A stretch of DNA of 64,000 nucleotides from Hordeum vulgare subsp. vulgare (lineage: Eukaryota; Streptophyta; Magnoliopsida; Poales; Poaceae). The stretch's first letter is position 1, and every line of letters starts with the position of its first letter. The translations under genes and the position numbers were made by a program. This document shows, piece by piece, positions 1 through 12,326 of this stretch. Location of the stretch: contig NC_058518.1 in NCBI RefSeq assembly GCF_904849725.1, positions 9,196,147-9,260,146 on the forward strand. The letters run 5' to 3'. The notes beneath the pieces were generated by a model. That model did not search any database. It saw only the letters and a program-made list of their open reading frames with translations, and was not told the DNA's origin.

Positions 1-750
1 AACACGACCAACAGATATGGAAAGCTCTTACCTTGATCTATCTTTTCTTCAACTACAACGTCTTCAAAATCTAACTTTAAACCGTCCTAAATCGCCACTT
101 AAACATTCATACGGAGTAGCTCTTGAGAGAAAGAGAAGAGAGTGAGAAAGAGAAAGAGAAGAGAGTGACACGGGAGGCAACGGCAGGAGAAGAGAGTGAG
201 AGAGGAGGCAGCGACGCGGTTCGCTTATAAAGAAGAAGTTTCGCACTGTTTCGTCGGTGGGAGGGGGGAAAATTCCCACTGTTTCGTCGGTGGGAGCGCG
301 AAATATCTGTCTTAGCCTGGGAATCAGCGCGCACGGAAATCAGCGCAATCAGCAACAGTGTCGGCCGGTCTGCCGCGCGGAAACAGTGTCGGCCGCCTCC
401 TCCCGAGGCGGCAGGGCCCGCCTGGCCGCCTGCTCCCGAGGCGGCAGGGCCCACCGCTCTGTCGCCGTTACGTTGCAGCCGGGCGGGAACGGGATCTGGC
501 GTCGGCCGCCTGGCCTCGTGGCGGCAGCCCTGCCGGCCGCCTGCGCCCGTGGCGGCAGGCCCCAGCCGCCTCGTGGGGTGGCGGCAGGTGCCACGTGCCG
601 CCTGGCGCGCCTGCCGCCACCCGGGGTCGGGGTCCTTTCCCTCCTTTCCATTCGCAGCTGGTCTCTTTTGGCAATCTCGTTCGACAGGGGGTCCTTTTGG
701 ACAAAAATTCGCCACGCCTGCCCGTAACGGACAGCGTTGGGTGGGCCCTT
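1..750 (-). other. GC-rich transposon 5' region with TATA-like box and GGCGGCAGG motifs
   Basis: No convincing gene. The minus strand has a TATA-like TTTATAAG near 221-229, followed by purine/pyrimidine-biased leader sequence and a good splice donor (CAAG then gtaaga) near 31-36. This would suit a transcript running leftward into the Mutator-like ORF seen in front of copy 2 (38092-38750). From about 360 to 625 the sequence is packed with GCCGCC/GGCGGC-bearing direct and inverted repeats such as CCCGAGGCGGCAGGGCCC. Several frames are open across this tract only because of its base composition. Confidence 0.45.
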
Positions 751-792
751 AGTGACATCTTTAAAAAGACTTATATTTAGGAACGGAGGGAG
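751..792 (-). mobile_element. Stowaway-type MITE end (remnant)
   Basis: On the minus strand the sequence reads CTCCCTCCGTTCC then TAAATATAAGTCTTT, the familiar terminal sequence of grass Stowaway MITEs, next to a TA dinucleotide. Only this end is present, so the element is truncated. Base 786 inside the terminal repeat differs between the two copies of the large duplication. Confidence 0.7.
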
Positions 793-2573
793 TAGTCCGT
801 AGTAATAATATCGCCCAACAAACACATTCCAGATCCAAGAAAAAACCGCACCTTTTTCGTGGCAGCAATCTCTGCCGTGGACTTGTCCTTGTTGGGCTGA
901 ACCCCGGCTGCCCGCCCGTCGCTTACTGTGCACGTCGCGACAAACGGTACACTCCCACAAATTGCTGTGGACTTGTCCTTGTTGGGATATACCTTGGATA
1001 GTTGAAGAATTATCTGAAGTTGTTTATCTAACGACCAAAACAGTTGTTTAGCTATGTGAATTGTTTTTTTTCCACCTGATAATCCATAATTATGAGTTTG
1101 CCTAGCAAGTATTGCACATTTTCTCTTGAACATTCTCAAATTTGATAATCTTGTTACTTCTAAATTATTCAGAGTTGGCATATGCTGAAAGAAACACTTT
1201 GAGAAGAAGACAAATTACACTCTGGTTACTAACCGTGACATTTCGTTGGTAAGCCTTATGGAATCTTGTTCTAAGCACTAAGTTTACAAGAATATTTCGA
1301 GGTCCTCTGAGTTGCTTATTTACTTAGTTAACATAAGTTCTTTTTCTCCTGATTACTTTTCTGAAGGAAGAGATTTTGTTCTCGGTGATTGGGCATAGTG
1401 ATTTTGATGCATCGCCTGATCTCATTCTCACAGAGGATATCAATGGGGTGAATGCCGGTAGGAGAAACTTGCACATTGTTCATTTTTACTTTATGTTTGT
1501 CCAAATCATTTGCCAAGCAAAGCAATGGCAATTTCTGTGATATATCACGCTCATTAACACTGAATATTTGTTCACCTGCTACTGTATCTTGAGAATACGC
1601 ATATGATAGCTTAGGAGGTTTGTGATTAGTTGTGCCATTCACTTTTAGAAATAGAATTGAGAGATGAAACCCATCTTTCGCGAATTAAAACTGAATGTGC
1701 AAGTTTTTATTGAAGCAACAACAAAGTTTAAGTTCTGATTTTGTAGATAAAAAATAATTGCCGACTGAAAAAATTTCCTCTCAGATACAAGTGTATCTGG
1801 TGGTTGATTAAAATCATCATTATAATCCTGTGATTTTAGAGTAGTGTGATTTTGAAAAAAATACAATGCCAAAGTCGGCCGAAGCGATGTCATATGAAAT
1901 CTGGCTTCCATGGTTTATACTAAAGGCGTCATTTTTCAGATGGTATATACAATTATACACAACTTAATTTATTCTAAAGAATCATATTTCAAAGCTGCCT
2001 GAGCTCACCACTATCCTTGCTTCTACAAGCTAACCAACTTAATTTTATCTGTCTTTTGTTTAGATAGATGTTTCTGTCCTTAATTATGTGGAAGGTCATG
2101 ATGACTGCACCTACATCTGGTTCCACTTTCTTGACAAATTTGTGAAAAATGTTTTCAGGTACTCAACCTATTGATGCACATGGACATGATGACTCTCCAG
2201 CGTTTATGGACCAACCAACCTGTAATCATGGACCTTATTGTCTTGTAGACCATTTGGTGTTTCGAGTGTTTTGGAGCTTGCACTTTGTGCATGTAGATAC
2301 AAACTTGTGTGTTCTGGACCATCTGAAGTCTCTCGTAGTAACCAATAGTCCTTATCTTTTTGTGACTTGTGTGTTCTAGATGATTGTTAACATGCTCAAA
2401 ACTATGCTTCCTCTAGGTTAATTTGTTTGTCAACTTGCGTTCAACGTATGTGCATGTTTATAAACATATTTTCACTGTGGTGTAATATGTGTTTATCTTG
2501 AACCTTCTTGTGGGTGTGAGGATAATAATTGAATATTTTTAGAGCTGGTAGTATAACATGTGGCGCAACATGA
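793..2573. other. No recognisable gene; weak minus-strand ORFs
   Basis: A 24-bp motif containing GTGGACTTGTCCTTGTTGGG occurs twice about 90 bp apart (near 877 and 966). Minus-strand frames at 1328-1642 (about 104 codons, begins at GTG) and 1645-1911 (88 codons) are open, but I recognise no domain and they lack convincing gene structure. They may be exons of an unidentified gene fragment or of the interior of the CACTA element that ends at 2837. The plus-strand frame 2149-2379 is short and unrecognised. Confidence 0.5.
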
Positions 2574-2837
2574 GCTATACTAATGGCACACCTGGGAGGC
2601 ATACTAATGGCGCATCTACTAATGACGCGCCTGGGAGGCATACTAATGGCGCACCTGGGAGGCCTACTAATGGTGCACCTGGGAGGCATACTAATGGCGC
2701 ACCATGAGCTATACTAATGGCGCACCTGTGGTGCGCCATTAGTAAAAAATCTAATGGTGTGATGCTAGTGGCGCACCTATAGTGCGCCATTAGTAGCCAA
2801 AATAGGTGCGCCATTAGCAGGCCTTTTCCTAGTAGTG
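2574..2837 (-). mobile_element. CACTA (En/Spm) transposon terminus with subterminal repeats
   Basis: On the minus strand the outermost bases are CACTACTAGGAAAAGGCC, a typical Triticeae CACTA terminal repeat. They are followed inward (leftward on the plus strand) by many direct and inverted copies of TAATGGCGCACC, including a run of imperfect units of about 24 bp (CACCTGGGAGGCATACTAATGG type). Subterminal repeats of this kind bind the TNPA-like transposase in En/Spm elements. The opposite terminus was not found to the left, so the element is truncated or its other end lies beyond the window. Base 2625 differs between copies. Confidence 0.8.
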
Positions 2838-4152
2838 GAAGCGGGGGCCGCCGGGGGCGGCCGTCCTGGTGGCGGTGCAGACTAGGCCGGCCGACCTGGC
2901 TGTCGGGAGCCACGGGGCAGGGCCGCCTGCTGCAGGGCCTGTGTGTGACGCTCAAATGCTCGGGCGTAATACGTGGCCGTCTGGAGGTCCTCCGGTCCGT
3001 GGAGCTCGACGTCCACGCGGATGTGGTCCGGTAGTCCGCCCACAAAGAGCTCGGCCCCTGACGAGCCGACACGCCGGGTGCGTGACATGACAGAGCCTGG
3101 AAGCGGTCGGTGAACTCCTGCACCGTGGAGGTGAAGGGAAGGCGGCCTAGTTCTGCCAACCGGCTCCCCTGGATCAGGGGCCCAAAGCGGAGGAGGCAGA
3201 GCTCACGGAAACACTCCCAAGGGGCATGCCGCCCTCGTCCTGTTCCAGAGCGTAATACCACGTCTGTGCGGCACCTCGGAGATGATACGAAGCGAGCCAG
3301 GTGCGCTCCGACGTGAGGGTCTGTTGGCCCGAAAAAACAGGTCACATTGGTTGAGCTAGTTGAGGGGTTCCTCGGTGCCTTTGTAGGTGGTGAAGTCAAT
3401 CTTGGTGAAGTGCAGCGGTGTCTGAGTATGACCGTCGTGGCCGGCCGGTTCGACAGTGTGGAGCGTCGCCGGGGTGGAGGACGCGCGGGGCCCCCCGTGG
3501 AACTGCCCGTCGAGGCCGGTGTAGGGACCCGTGGGGCTGGAGGACCCGCCGTACTGCAGGATGGGCTCCAGCTGGTCGGATGCCATCGTATAGACCGGCG
3601 CTGAAGACGACCTGGCCAACCAGGCCGGAAGTGGTGACGGCGACGGCGGGAACCAGACCTGGTTGATTGGGACTCCCACTGGCGCGGTTCTAGCCGGCCC
3701 AGATTGGATGGGCGGAGGCGCCTGCAGCTGCAGCGGCTCTTGCAGGGGCGCAACGGACGCGGCGACAGTCGAGAGGGTCGGCGATGGCCACTGCGGCCAG
3801 GGCGGGTTGTAGGAGGGGCGGCTGCAGCTGCAACTCGTGCTGCAGCGGTCCAGCAAGCGCTGTGGAGGCCGGTGCCCACGGCGGTTGCCATGGCAGGAGT
3901 AGCGGCCCGATGGCCGCGACGGGTGGTGCGGCCGGCGTCGGCCCGTAGGGCCCGACCAAGTAGAGGCGGATGCCCTGGACCGCGGTAGCGAGATCGCGGA
4001 GAGCTCCGGTGACTTCCTCCGGTGTGAAGACTGTGAGAACCGGCCCGGCGGAGGTGACCGTCACTGGCAGAGAAGAGGTGCCGACCATGGTGGCCGGCGG
4101 GCGGTGGTGGCGAGTGGTGGCGGAAGGCTTGGGTTGGGCGGCGGCGAAGACA
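2838..4152 (-). pseudogene. Ty3/Gypsy gag remnant, multiply frameshifted
   Basis: Read on the minus strand from ATG at 4152, Gypsy gag-like peptides appear in order but in shifting frames. First comes an N-terminal Pro-rich part, then a stretch with VFTPEEVTGALRDLA (about 4035-3990), then FTKIDFTTYKGTEEPLN ending at a stop near 3356. After that come FRELCLLRFGPLIQGSRLAE and a tail with FVGGLPDHIRVDVEL and YYARAFERH (near 3050-2930). These match the conserved order of plant Gypsy gag. At least three frame changes and several stops make it non-coding. It ends abruptly at the CACTA terminus (2837). Long opposite-strand ORFs here are GC-rich shadows. Confidence 0.75.
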
Positions 4153-4179
4153 TGATCGCACCTAAGCTACCGGATGCCA

Positions 4180-4556
4180 AAATGGTAGGAGCTAGGGCTC
4201 TACCAGGTCTCTGCCTCAGATTATACGGATAGGAGGGGGTCGGAGGAGGCGAGGTCACCGCAGCCGGCGCGATGGCATCGTCTAAGCGCTGGGAGGAGGA
4301 GGCGGCGAGTAGAGGATGCGACCGCTAGGGTTCCGGCTCCTCTGGGGGCCGGACAATAGAATAGTCTTATTGCTTGATTCTAAAATAATTGTTTACATCT
4401 GTTTACGTACTCTCAATAAGTTAGACTCTAAGATAACTAAGATAACTTGGACTCTAATATAACTTGAACTCTAAGATAGCTAAGATAACTGGGCTAAGCC
4501 CGTAACTAACCCTGCCCTTTGAGCCTCGTCGTTGGTATGTAGCACCGGTCATAACA
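4180..4556 (-). repeat. LTR and degraded primer-binding site of the Gypsy remnant
   Basis: On the minus strand a segment beginning TGTTATGACCGG (4556) precedes the gag start at 4152. Just before gag lies TTGGCATCCGGTAGCTTAGG, which resembles a mutated tRNA-Met primer-binding site (normally TGGTATCAGAGC). The LTR interior has short AGATAACTAAGATAACT-type repeats (4420-4490). The right limit of the LTR (near 4182) is a guess. No second LTR is present. Confidence 0.5.
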
Positions 4557-5327
4557 CCAACTAACAAGCATGTTTACCAAATTATTTTCGTATTTTTGAA
4601 AGTGTCATCGCAAAGCCACATGAAGCCTAAATCCGATGGTGCGGAAAGGACCTAAAATGACAAGGGATAAATATGTTTGTACAGAGAGTGGCAGAGCTAC
4701 GAAGAAAAAGATGGACAACACAAAAACGTCAAATTCTGAACCAATATACTATGGAGTGAATTATATATTTATGCTACAAAGTGCATTTATGTTCCTATAC
4801 TAATCTGCATAAGCATATCTTTTCAAACCAATCTTGTCTGGGAGCAATGGTGCTACTGCATTTCTACATACACGCACCCTTTTTGTGACAGGATATATAT
4901 ACACCCACCCTTTTTCATTTGTATGTAACAGAAACATTTTGGTAGCATTTAGGCTTCATTTGGTTTTGCACTGGCCCTTTTCAAAATAATATTTGTTAGC
5001 TGGAATCGCTCTTTTCATTTGCTTGTAATGGAAACACATTGGCAGAACTAGTGGAGATTTTTTGTTTAACCCCGGGGTAATCACCTTTCCATTACTTTCA
5101 TAACCCAAATACACACAAGCCTGAATAAAGGTTTAGGGGGCTGGAAAGAGAAAGAGCAAGTTCAACGTATCCGGGGAACCCAGTGCAAGTTCAACGTATC
5201 CAAAAACGCGGACCTCCATGAGCCCGAGCAAGTAAATATTTTCTGAACTAACAAATCTCACAATGAGACATAGTCGTTTTCGAATTAAGGAGCTCGGGTG
5301 AGCCCAGAATTTCAGTCATTACAAACA
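4557..5327. other. AT-rich intergenic, no gene seen
   Basis: Moderately AT-rich sequence between the Gypsy LTR and the Helitron 3' end. I see no open frame of interest, no RNA gene and no recognisable transposon ends. Confidence 0.5.
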
Positions 5328-8300
5328 CTAGTAAGCATGCACGTGCAACGCACGTTTTAAAAAAAATGGGTTCATATAGTATCATAGTAAAATAATTTCT
5401 GATTTTTTTAGACAGTACAAAATGTTATTATGTCACTCAAATTATATTTTCAAAATTGTGACATATTTGTGATCCAACACACGTATCATAATCTATAGTA
5501 AAACATATTTGAGTTTTTTTATCGAGCAATCTATCGGTGTCTTATATAAAACAATATGAGAACGTGCGTAACATATGATCGAGAAACATGTCTCCGCACA
5601 AAATTCAAGATCACATAATAATTGTATTATAACTGTTACAGAAATAGATTTTAAAAACCAGGACTAAGCACGTCTTGATGGTCCATCTTTTCAAGCAATG
5701 AAAGTCCATCTATAGATGCGATCTATGATGCTTCCTTCAATGTATGGGATATTGTTTTGAGATTCATTTTCTTCATACTTTAAAATATGCACCAAAAATC
5801 GCTTCCTCAGTTCAAAACAATCCTACATATGCATTAGACAACATTGTTATAACAAGTTTGTATGTGTAATGTGTATACAAATAAGCATGGTGTAAATACT
5901 CACCTGAGGTATAGGGAGATATAGCTTTCCATCGCACAATGAGTGTATGTAGTTAAAAACCAAATACCCCGACAAGGCACTGCATGTATGAAATAAACAC
6001 ATAATGTGCGTTGAATGAATGAATTATTTTCGACAGTAACCAGTAGGTGTACCTCTTGTTTACTCAAAACTTATATACAATAAGACCGGGGATGAGTGAA
6101 CACTTCTGGTAACCAAACTATAGCATTTCCGAGATGGCCACCGCCATGGCTTGCTGACAAGCTTCACCATCTCGCTTCCCCAAATCTCCTGACCAAAGTG
6201 ATCCTTAGCTCAGAAGAGCTATGACACGCGCCTCCCATTGCTACCACCTTTAGTTTGGGTGAGGTGTCATGTGCGTCTCCTGGTCTTGTTTCAATGTTAT
6301 GACCAAAACATATCATCTTCACTTCAAGTTGATGCCATCTCTAAAATTATCTATGGGATTCTTCAGAATTTCAAATCTAGTCATGACTTGGTATGAGCAT
6401 CATATGGTATTCTCTGAGATGGCAATTTCAGTAGAGATACTTATGAACAAACATGATAAATTACCTTCTCTACAAACCAACCCAAAATATTTCTCCAACT
6501 CCACAATGGCTATCGCTGGTGCTCCATTGGTAACCTCACCCAAGATAATTGAATAGTAAAATTACTTCCAAGTAGCTGAGAACTGAAACATTGGATAGAA
6601 ATAATAAATAATATATATGGATTCAGGTACTCCAAAATAATATATGGATTTAATTACACATGATCATTCAAGCTAGCTTTCTAGAGATTGTTTTGAAAAT
6701 TGTTATTCAAAGCAGTACAAAGAATTGTATAATTTTTAACAAAACACATGATGTGCGACATTCAATACAAACTTTGACCATATACTTTAAGCATGTTCAA
6801 GGTATATTTGTCCAGATATGAGATTTACATTCATGATTATAAACTAAAACCTACTATCATGCTTTAACACAACTCATCAGAAGGATGACTACAACACCCG
6901 GATCATGGATAATTAGGAGCTTGATGACGTACACACATACTGTTGGTAGGGTTATTGTTCATGCACATCTTTGGCGGCCGAAGAGACAAGAGGCCTCCAG
7001 CACCGGCGTGGCTCCATGAGGCCATCACATGTGACATTTGCTGCTGCTGGAATGCGATCCTAACGACAAAGGGTCTGTGGGTAGGAGGGGGCGGTGATGC
7101 CATACCTACGTTGATACTTCACAAACCAAAAATTACATGTTATTGCAACATATGAAAACATAATGAAGAAAAGAGGAATATAAAAAATATATAAGATGAA
7201 AATTGAAATCAAATTTTCATCAACAATTGTAAGAAAGCGGGCGACACCGAGTGACTGAAACATGTGCCGATTGATCTCGATGCAAAATAAATACTGATCA
7301 ATCTAATTGACTGTCAGATATCGAGTTTCATGAATATGGAAATATTTTTGCCAGCTGATTTGAGAAATAACAAATAACATAATTACAAGCGTCATTTTTG
7401 TGCCGTAATTTATAATAAAATTGGCTTAGAAATGATTGATTACATAAGCTAGTATGTCATAACTGAACACATGAATAGTATAGTGCTCAACGTTGACAAC
7501 AACCGTCAAAATCACAATCCTCGCCAGCCAGCCCTACCAACGGCAAGGTATATATTGCAGACTTTCATATTGGGAAGAAGCATCAAAATGCCATCACAAC
7601 ATTGAACTGCAAGCTATCATGATGGCTTAGCTAAAAAGAGAAGAAACGTAGAAGTAGTGCTTCACCTGAATAAGCAGTTGGAAGTCTGAAAGATGTGATG
7701 AACGGTGAATGAAAAATTATCTCCATCGTCTAGCACACCATCGCCTGTTGGAATTAAACATGACATGTTTTCCTGTCCATCCTACTTTCATTAGGTCCTA
7801 AAGTGTTGCAATATAGATATGCACGTACCTCAAAGTGTTTCGTGTGTGTGTTGGCTACAGCACATCCAGCCGAGATAGTTCATGGCAGCCAACGATCTGT
7901 CTTTGTGTAGGAAATGATAACATTCGCTGCAACAGAGTTTCTACATGAAGATATTGTTAGAACATGTTCCACAAAATTTGTCTCATGAGTATTGTTAGAA
8001 CCACTATGTGGATAATAAAGGCAGATAACATACTTGTTCAAGTAAACATCTCCAGTATATCCAAATCATTGTACAAATACGATAAATTATTCGTGGGCCA
8101 GCACATATGGATGAAGTTTCTTCCAGCCTAAAAATCACACCTCTGCGTTAAAGCCAAAAATCATCTTTGATGAAATACTATCCCTTGCATCCTAAATTCC
8201 CAAAGGATTATAATTACAATTAAAGATAACAAGTTGGCATTGCGAAAAAGTGGTCTGAGATGTTTATGTCATGTACCTGAATGGATGTTACGATAGCAAC

Positions 8301-11300
8301 AACACCATATGCTGGACTACAGATTTTGTAGGTTTTCTAAGCATATGATATCATCAGCATAAACTGCACACAATAATATTAGTATTCTTGCTTTCGAATT
8401 TCTATCAGCAATGTAGAGAGAAAACAAGAACTTCATACGTTTTAAGAACCATAAGCATAGGTACTCAAAATATGATGTAAATGTTGTCATGGCTACAGAA
8501 CCATCATCCACATTCATATGTTCATTGACACATGAGGAGCATCTGTGTAAATCTGACTCATTTGGTCGTTGAAGCGAAAAAACATGGGACTGTGAATCAA
8601 CAATGGACAGAAAGCATCACCTTTTAAATACATTAATACACAAAAATAAATGCTAAGATGCTTTGAAAATTTCATCATCAGGGTTTAAAACCACAGTAAC
8701 TCATTCTTAGATTGGCAGCAAAGTTTTTTCAAAACCATAGTAATCCGAAAATTCAGCATGACGGTAGAACTTCCCGAAGAAGTCTATTTGATATTTTTCC
8801 CAATGCAGGCGAGTTGGTACAGCTCGAGGCTCAACTATAGGACATGCCTTTCTTCTCCTTGGCAAGATGTGTGGTCTCTAAAAGTGTATCATATTTGCAT
8901 CCAAAACAGAGTGAATTGAATCCCTACCACTGGGCTCTTTATTTTTCAACAATATGGAAAAAGAATCACATCCCAATCTACATCTCAACCTACATTACCA
9001 TCGCAATGTCATACTGTCAAAAAACACAAAAAAGCAAGGTTAAAAATAGCTGGCGAAGCACACTCATATTAGCATATGCTGCTCAACCCTGTGTATATGT
9101 ACTATAGCTCTATTGTCCTTGCTAGCTTAATGTTGCGGATGATCTTTTTGAAAGAACCAAATATATAGACATGCATCCATGAGAATTTACATTTCAACCT
9201 CCATTAGCATCGTTGTGTGATACTATAAAAAACACAGAAAAATGGCACGGTTCCTCTTTGCCCTAGTTGCCACTTAATTAGTTAGCTAACCATAAACTCA
9301 TATTACCATATAGGAATACTCCTCAACTCTGTGTATAATACCTAATTTTTGCCTCGTGCAAATAATTTGAAATGTCACTCTTCATAAATAAACATTCTTT
9401 TTAAAACAAATATCACACATCTTTGCATCAATTATATAATCTCTTACCGAAATGCACACTTCTCCCATGCATAGTGCCCAAACAATTATAATGTCTTGTA
9501 AATAAATTTCAGTATGTGAGCAAACTCATCAGGCTGGCTTCGACCCATGAAAGCAAAAATGCATCTCTATGCAAAATTTAGGAAAAAATATATCAGGGGA
9601 TGAACACATTTCTTACAACACATGTTGATATACTAATGGTACTATGTCACTATAGCACATGACTTGATGCATTTATTAGCTAGTAACATGAGAAGCACAA
9701 GCATGCATGCTTTCCGGCCAAAATATCTGCAGATGTCTGCATAAATTGGGAACCAAAAGATAGTAGGAACTATTCAAATAGACAGGCTTTAGTAAGAGCT
9801 TTAGATGTATGATATAACTCTATTAGATTCAAATCCAATGACAAGACATGTGATAATTGAGGAAATGAAACGAACCCCAATTCTGCTTCTGGATATTCTC
9901 ATGAGTGTTTTGGCAGGTTGCAACTTGCAAGTGTGTGAGACCACGCTAAAGAAAAAATTCCATTGAATACTGACATGTTGATAGCTTACAATTATGCAGA
10001 TTCAAACCTTTATATTAGTTGACTTGTATAACAACCAGATTTAGGGCTCCTATTTTCAGTTGCAAGAGGATGATTTAAATTGCAAAACAATTCTTGAGAC
10101 GGTAGACCATATGTGAAGGGAAACTTTTCGGGCGTATCCATTCGGCGGCAATGACGAACCTGGGTACAACAGAACATCATATGCCTCTTATTCCTTTTGT
10201 GTGCTTCATCAGCCCCTACATAAAAAATTCAATCGTGAGCCCATTAAGGCATTTCCACAAGCAATTGCCAATCGCTGACTGACTAAAAAGTTACAAACTG
10301 ATGCATTGCAAGGTGGCCGAGGCCTCCGCTGCCTGCTTGTTGACATTAGAGGGGGTATCGAAGGAGAGCTCGGTGCTTTCCCTTACCAACGGCCAGGGAA
10401 GAACAAGGATTTGGCTGACCAGGGAAGTTCCCTAGGTGGTGCGCAGACGGTTAGGCTCAAATGCAACGATCCGGTGTACTGCAGTCCATAGATGTCGGCC
10501 ATGACAAAAGGTGGCTCACGGTAGTATTTATTCAATATACGTATGCAGGACAGCCAGCAATCCAGCGTCGCCGACGTCCGCGATGGCAGTCAGCAGCAGG
10601 TGTCGGGGGCGTGCTGCTCTTGGTCGACCAGCGTCCGAGGTGCTCACCGCAACGTCGCGGTCGGTGCCCTGCGCCTCGCCCCTATCCTTGGCGGCGCGGG
10701 GCGAGCGAAGCGGCGATGGCCGTGCGGGGCGCGCGGAGCGGCGGCGGCCGTGCGGGGCACGCGAAGCGGGACGAGCGGAGCGGCGACAGTCGTGCGCGGG
10801 GTGGGGGCGTCGGCGAGCCGGGCGAGTGGAGCGGCGGCGGCCGTGCGCAGGGCGGGGGCGAGCGGGGCGAGAAGAGATGCGGTCATCCTCAGCTGGCGAT
10901 GGCGACGCTGCTCGCGGCAACAGTTCGCGACGGCGGCGGAGGCGTACGGGGAGGGGAAGGGGGAGGCGGAGGCGATGGTGCAGGACAGGGCGGGCGGTTG
11001 CGGCGTATGGTGTGAGGAGGACGTGTTAGTTGCCGTTAATTGTGGCTAAATTTCTGTAGTTGATTGGCTCTCTTTTTTGCGGAGAGATGCAACAGGTGAA
11101 TCTATTTTTGTTTGCTCGCTGTAAGGAGGTGAATCACGGTCAGCCTTTGGTGAATTTGGTAACTGCACACCGTCGTGGTGCATGGATGATGAAAGGCCGT
11201 TAGATTGCAATTTGTTGACTAATTGTGTGGTGCTGATTGGTGTTTGTTTTTTGTGGGTGTAATAGCTGTGTGTATTTAGAGAAGTTCACGTTTGATCTTT

Positions 11301-11315
11301 TATTAATAGTATAGA
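5328..11315 (-). mobile_element. Complete non-autonomous Helitron, 5,988 bp
   Basis: On the minus strand the 5' end reads TCTATACTATTAATAAAAG (from 11315), the standard plant Helitron start. The 3' end reads ACGTGCGTTGCACGT, a 6-bp-stem hairpin with GTT loop, then about ten bases, then CTAG (ends 5328). The flanks are A before TC (11316) and T after CTAG (5327), the expected insertion between host A and T. Terminal sequence, hairpin, CTAG and AT target all agree. No Rep/helicase ORF is present, so it must have moved with enzymes supplied in trans. Its interior is AT-rich with only short ORFs plus a GC-rich block near the 5' end, which may be captured sequence. Confidence 0.85.
10540..11030. 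repeat. GC-rich minisatellite-like block inside the Helitron
   Basis: About 490 bp of very GC-rich sequence close to the Helitron 5' end. It is built from imperfect units of about 25-35 bp around GCGGAGCGGCGGCGGCCGTGCG. Five of the six frames are open for 80-180 codons, which composition alone explains. The translations are low-complexity Arg/Ala/Gly. Possibly a captured GC-rich first exon expanded by slippage. No family is recognisable. Confidence 0.55.
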
Positions 11316-12326
11316 TGATAATACACCCTCAGGTTTGTCCGGTTCAGATAAAAAAAAAGCATCAACACGGCATGGGCCAGCCATCCCATGTAACAGCAAT
11401 AACGATTGCTCTCATCCAAAACAGAGCAACTTACTACAACAATTTTACTTGGTCCAATAGAAGAAAAACAAGCAACATTTCTTTATGCAAACGACAAACC
11501 AGTCATCCCATCAGAAGGAGTGCATCACACAAGTTCCAGTGAAACTCGGAACCTTTTTATCCTTCAAATATTTGCATGACTGGTGCCCACCCAACGTTTC
11601 CGAAACATCTCAGACGCCACTAGCAGTAACCTGCACGCCCCTGGTACCTGCACAACGCAAGGCTTTCCTCTGTAAGCTAGACCAACAGAACATCCAAAAC
11701 GCTACTTTAGCAACTACACGGCTGAGGTACATATGAAAAATATTTCTTTAGCAAGCATCATTTCTCATTTTTCAAATAGACCAAATAACTGTCACTTCCA
11801 CATTAGAACCACCCTGAAATTCATGGTCCAATCGCACAATCCCTCAATGCTAACAGGAACTGTACCAAAACAAAAAGCACACGGCAATCATAGTCCCTCC
11901 AAGTACAACGAGCAATCGAACAATTAAATAAGGTATGATCCACTGACTCTTTTCTACTGCAAAAGGGTAAATTGTGCCAAGTGCATTTTTCTCAGATTCT
12001 TATGCCAAAGAAACTTCTGTAAAATTACCTTTGCCTGTTCATAATTTCAGTAGCTACTAGAGAAGCACAATTCAACAATGCAATGACAAGCTGAGCTCTA
12101 GAGATGGAAAACGGAAGGTCAAGAATAATATGATGAGTAAATATGTACAGATTGAGATCACACCTGAAGCAATGCCAGTCACTCTGCATCAGAAATCGAT
12201 CCTCCAACCAGGTAATCACATTAAATCGTCATCTTGAGCACCTTGGGAGATTTAGAGATCAAATCAATGCAGAAAGTAATAAGGTCAGGCGCTCATGAGA
12301 GAACACATTCGTAAATGCACGAGTAA
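11316..12326. other. 3' flank of NLR-A, no gene seen
   Basis: About 1 kb between the Helitron and the stop codon of NLR-A. It would contain the NLR-A 3' untranslated region on the minus strand. The short plus-strand ORFs (11315-11927) show no recognisable domain. Confidence 0.5.

Noticed and set aside
2575..4161. 528-codon open frame on the minus strand
   Set aside because: Arg/Ser/Pro-rich translation of GC-rich sequence. It borrows a piece of Gypsy gag in the middle but runs out of frame at both ends and into CACTA repeats.
10461..11049. Three overlapping plus-strand ORFs of 168-184 codons and two on the minus strand
   Set aside because: All lie in the same GC-rich repeat block. Simultaneous openness in several frames with low-complexity translation points to composition, not genes.
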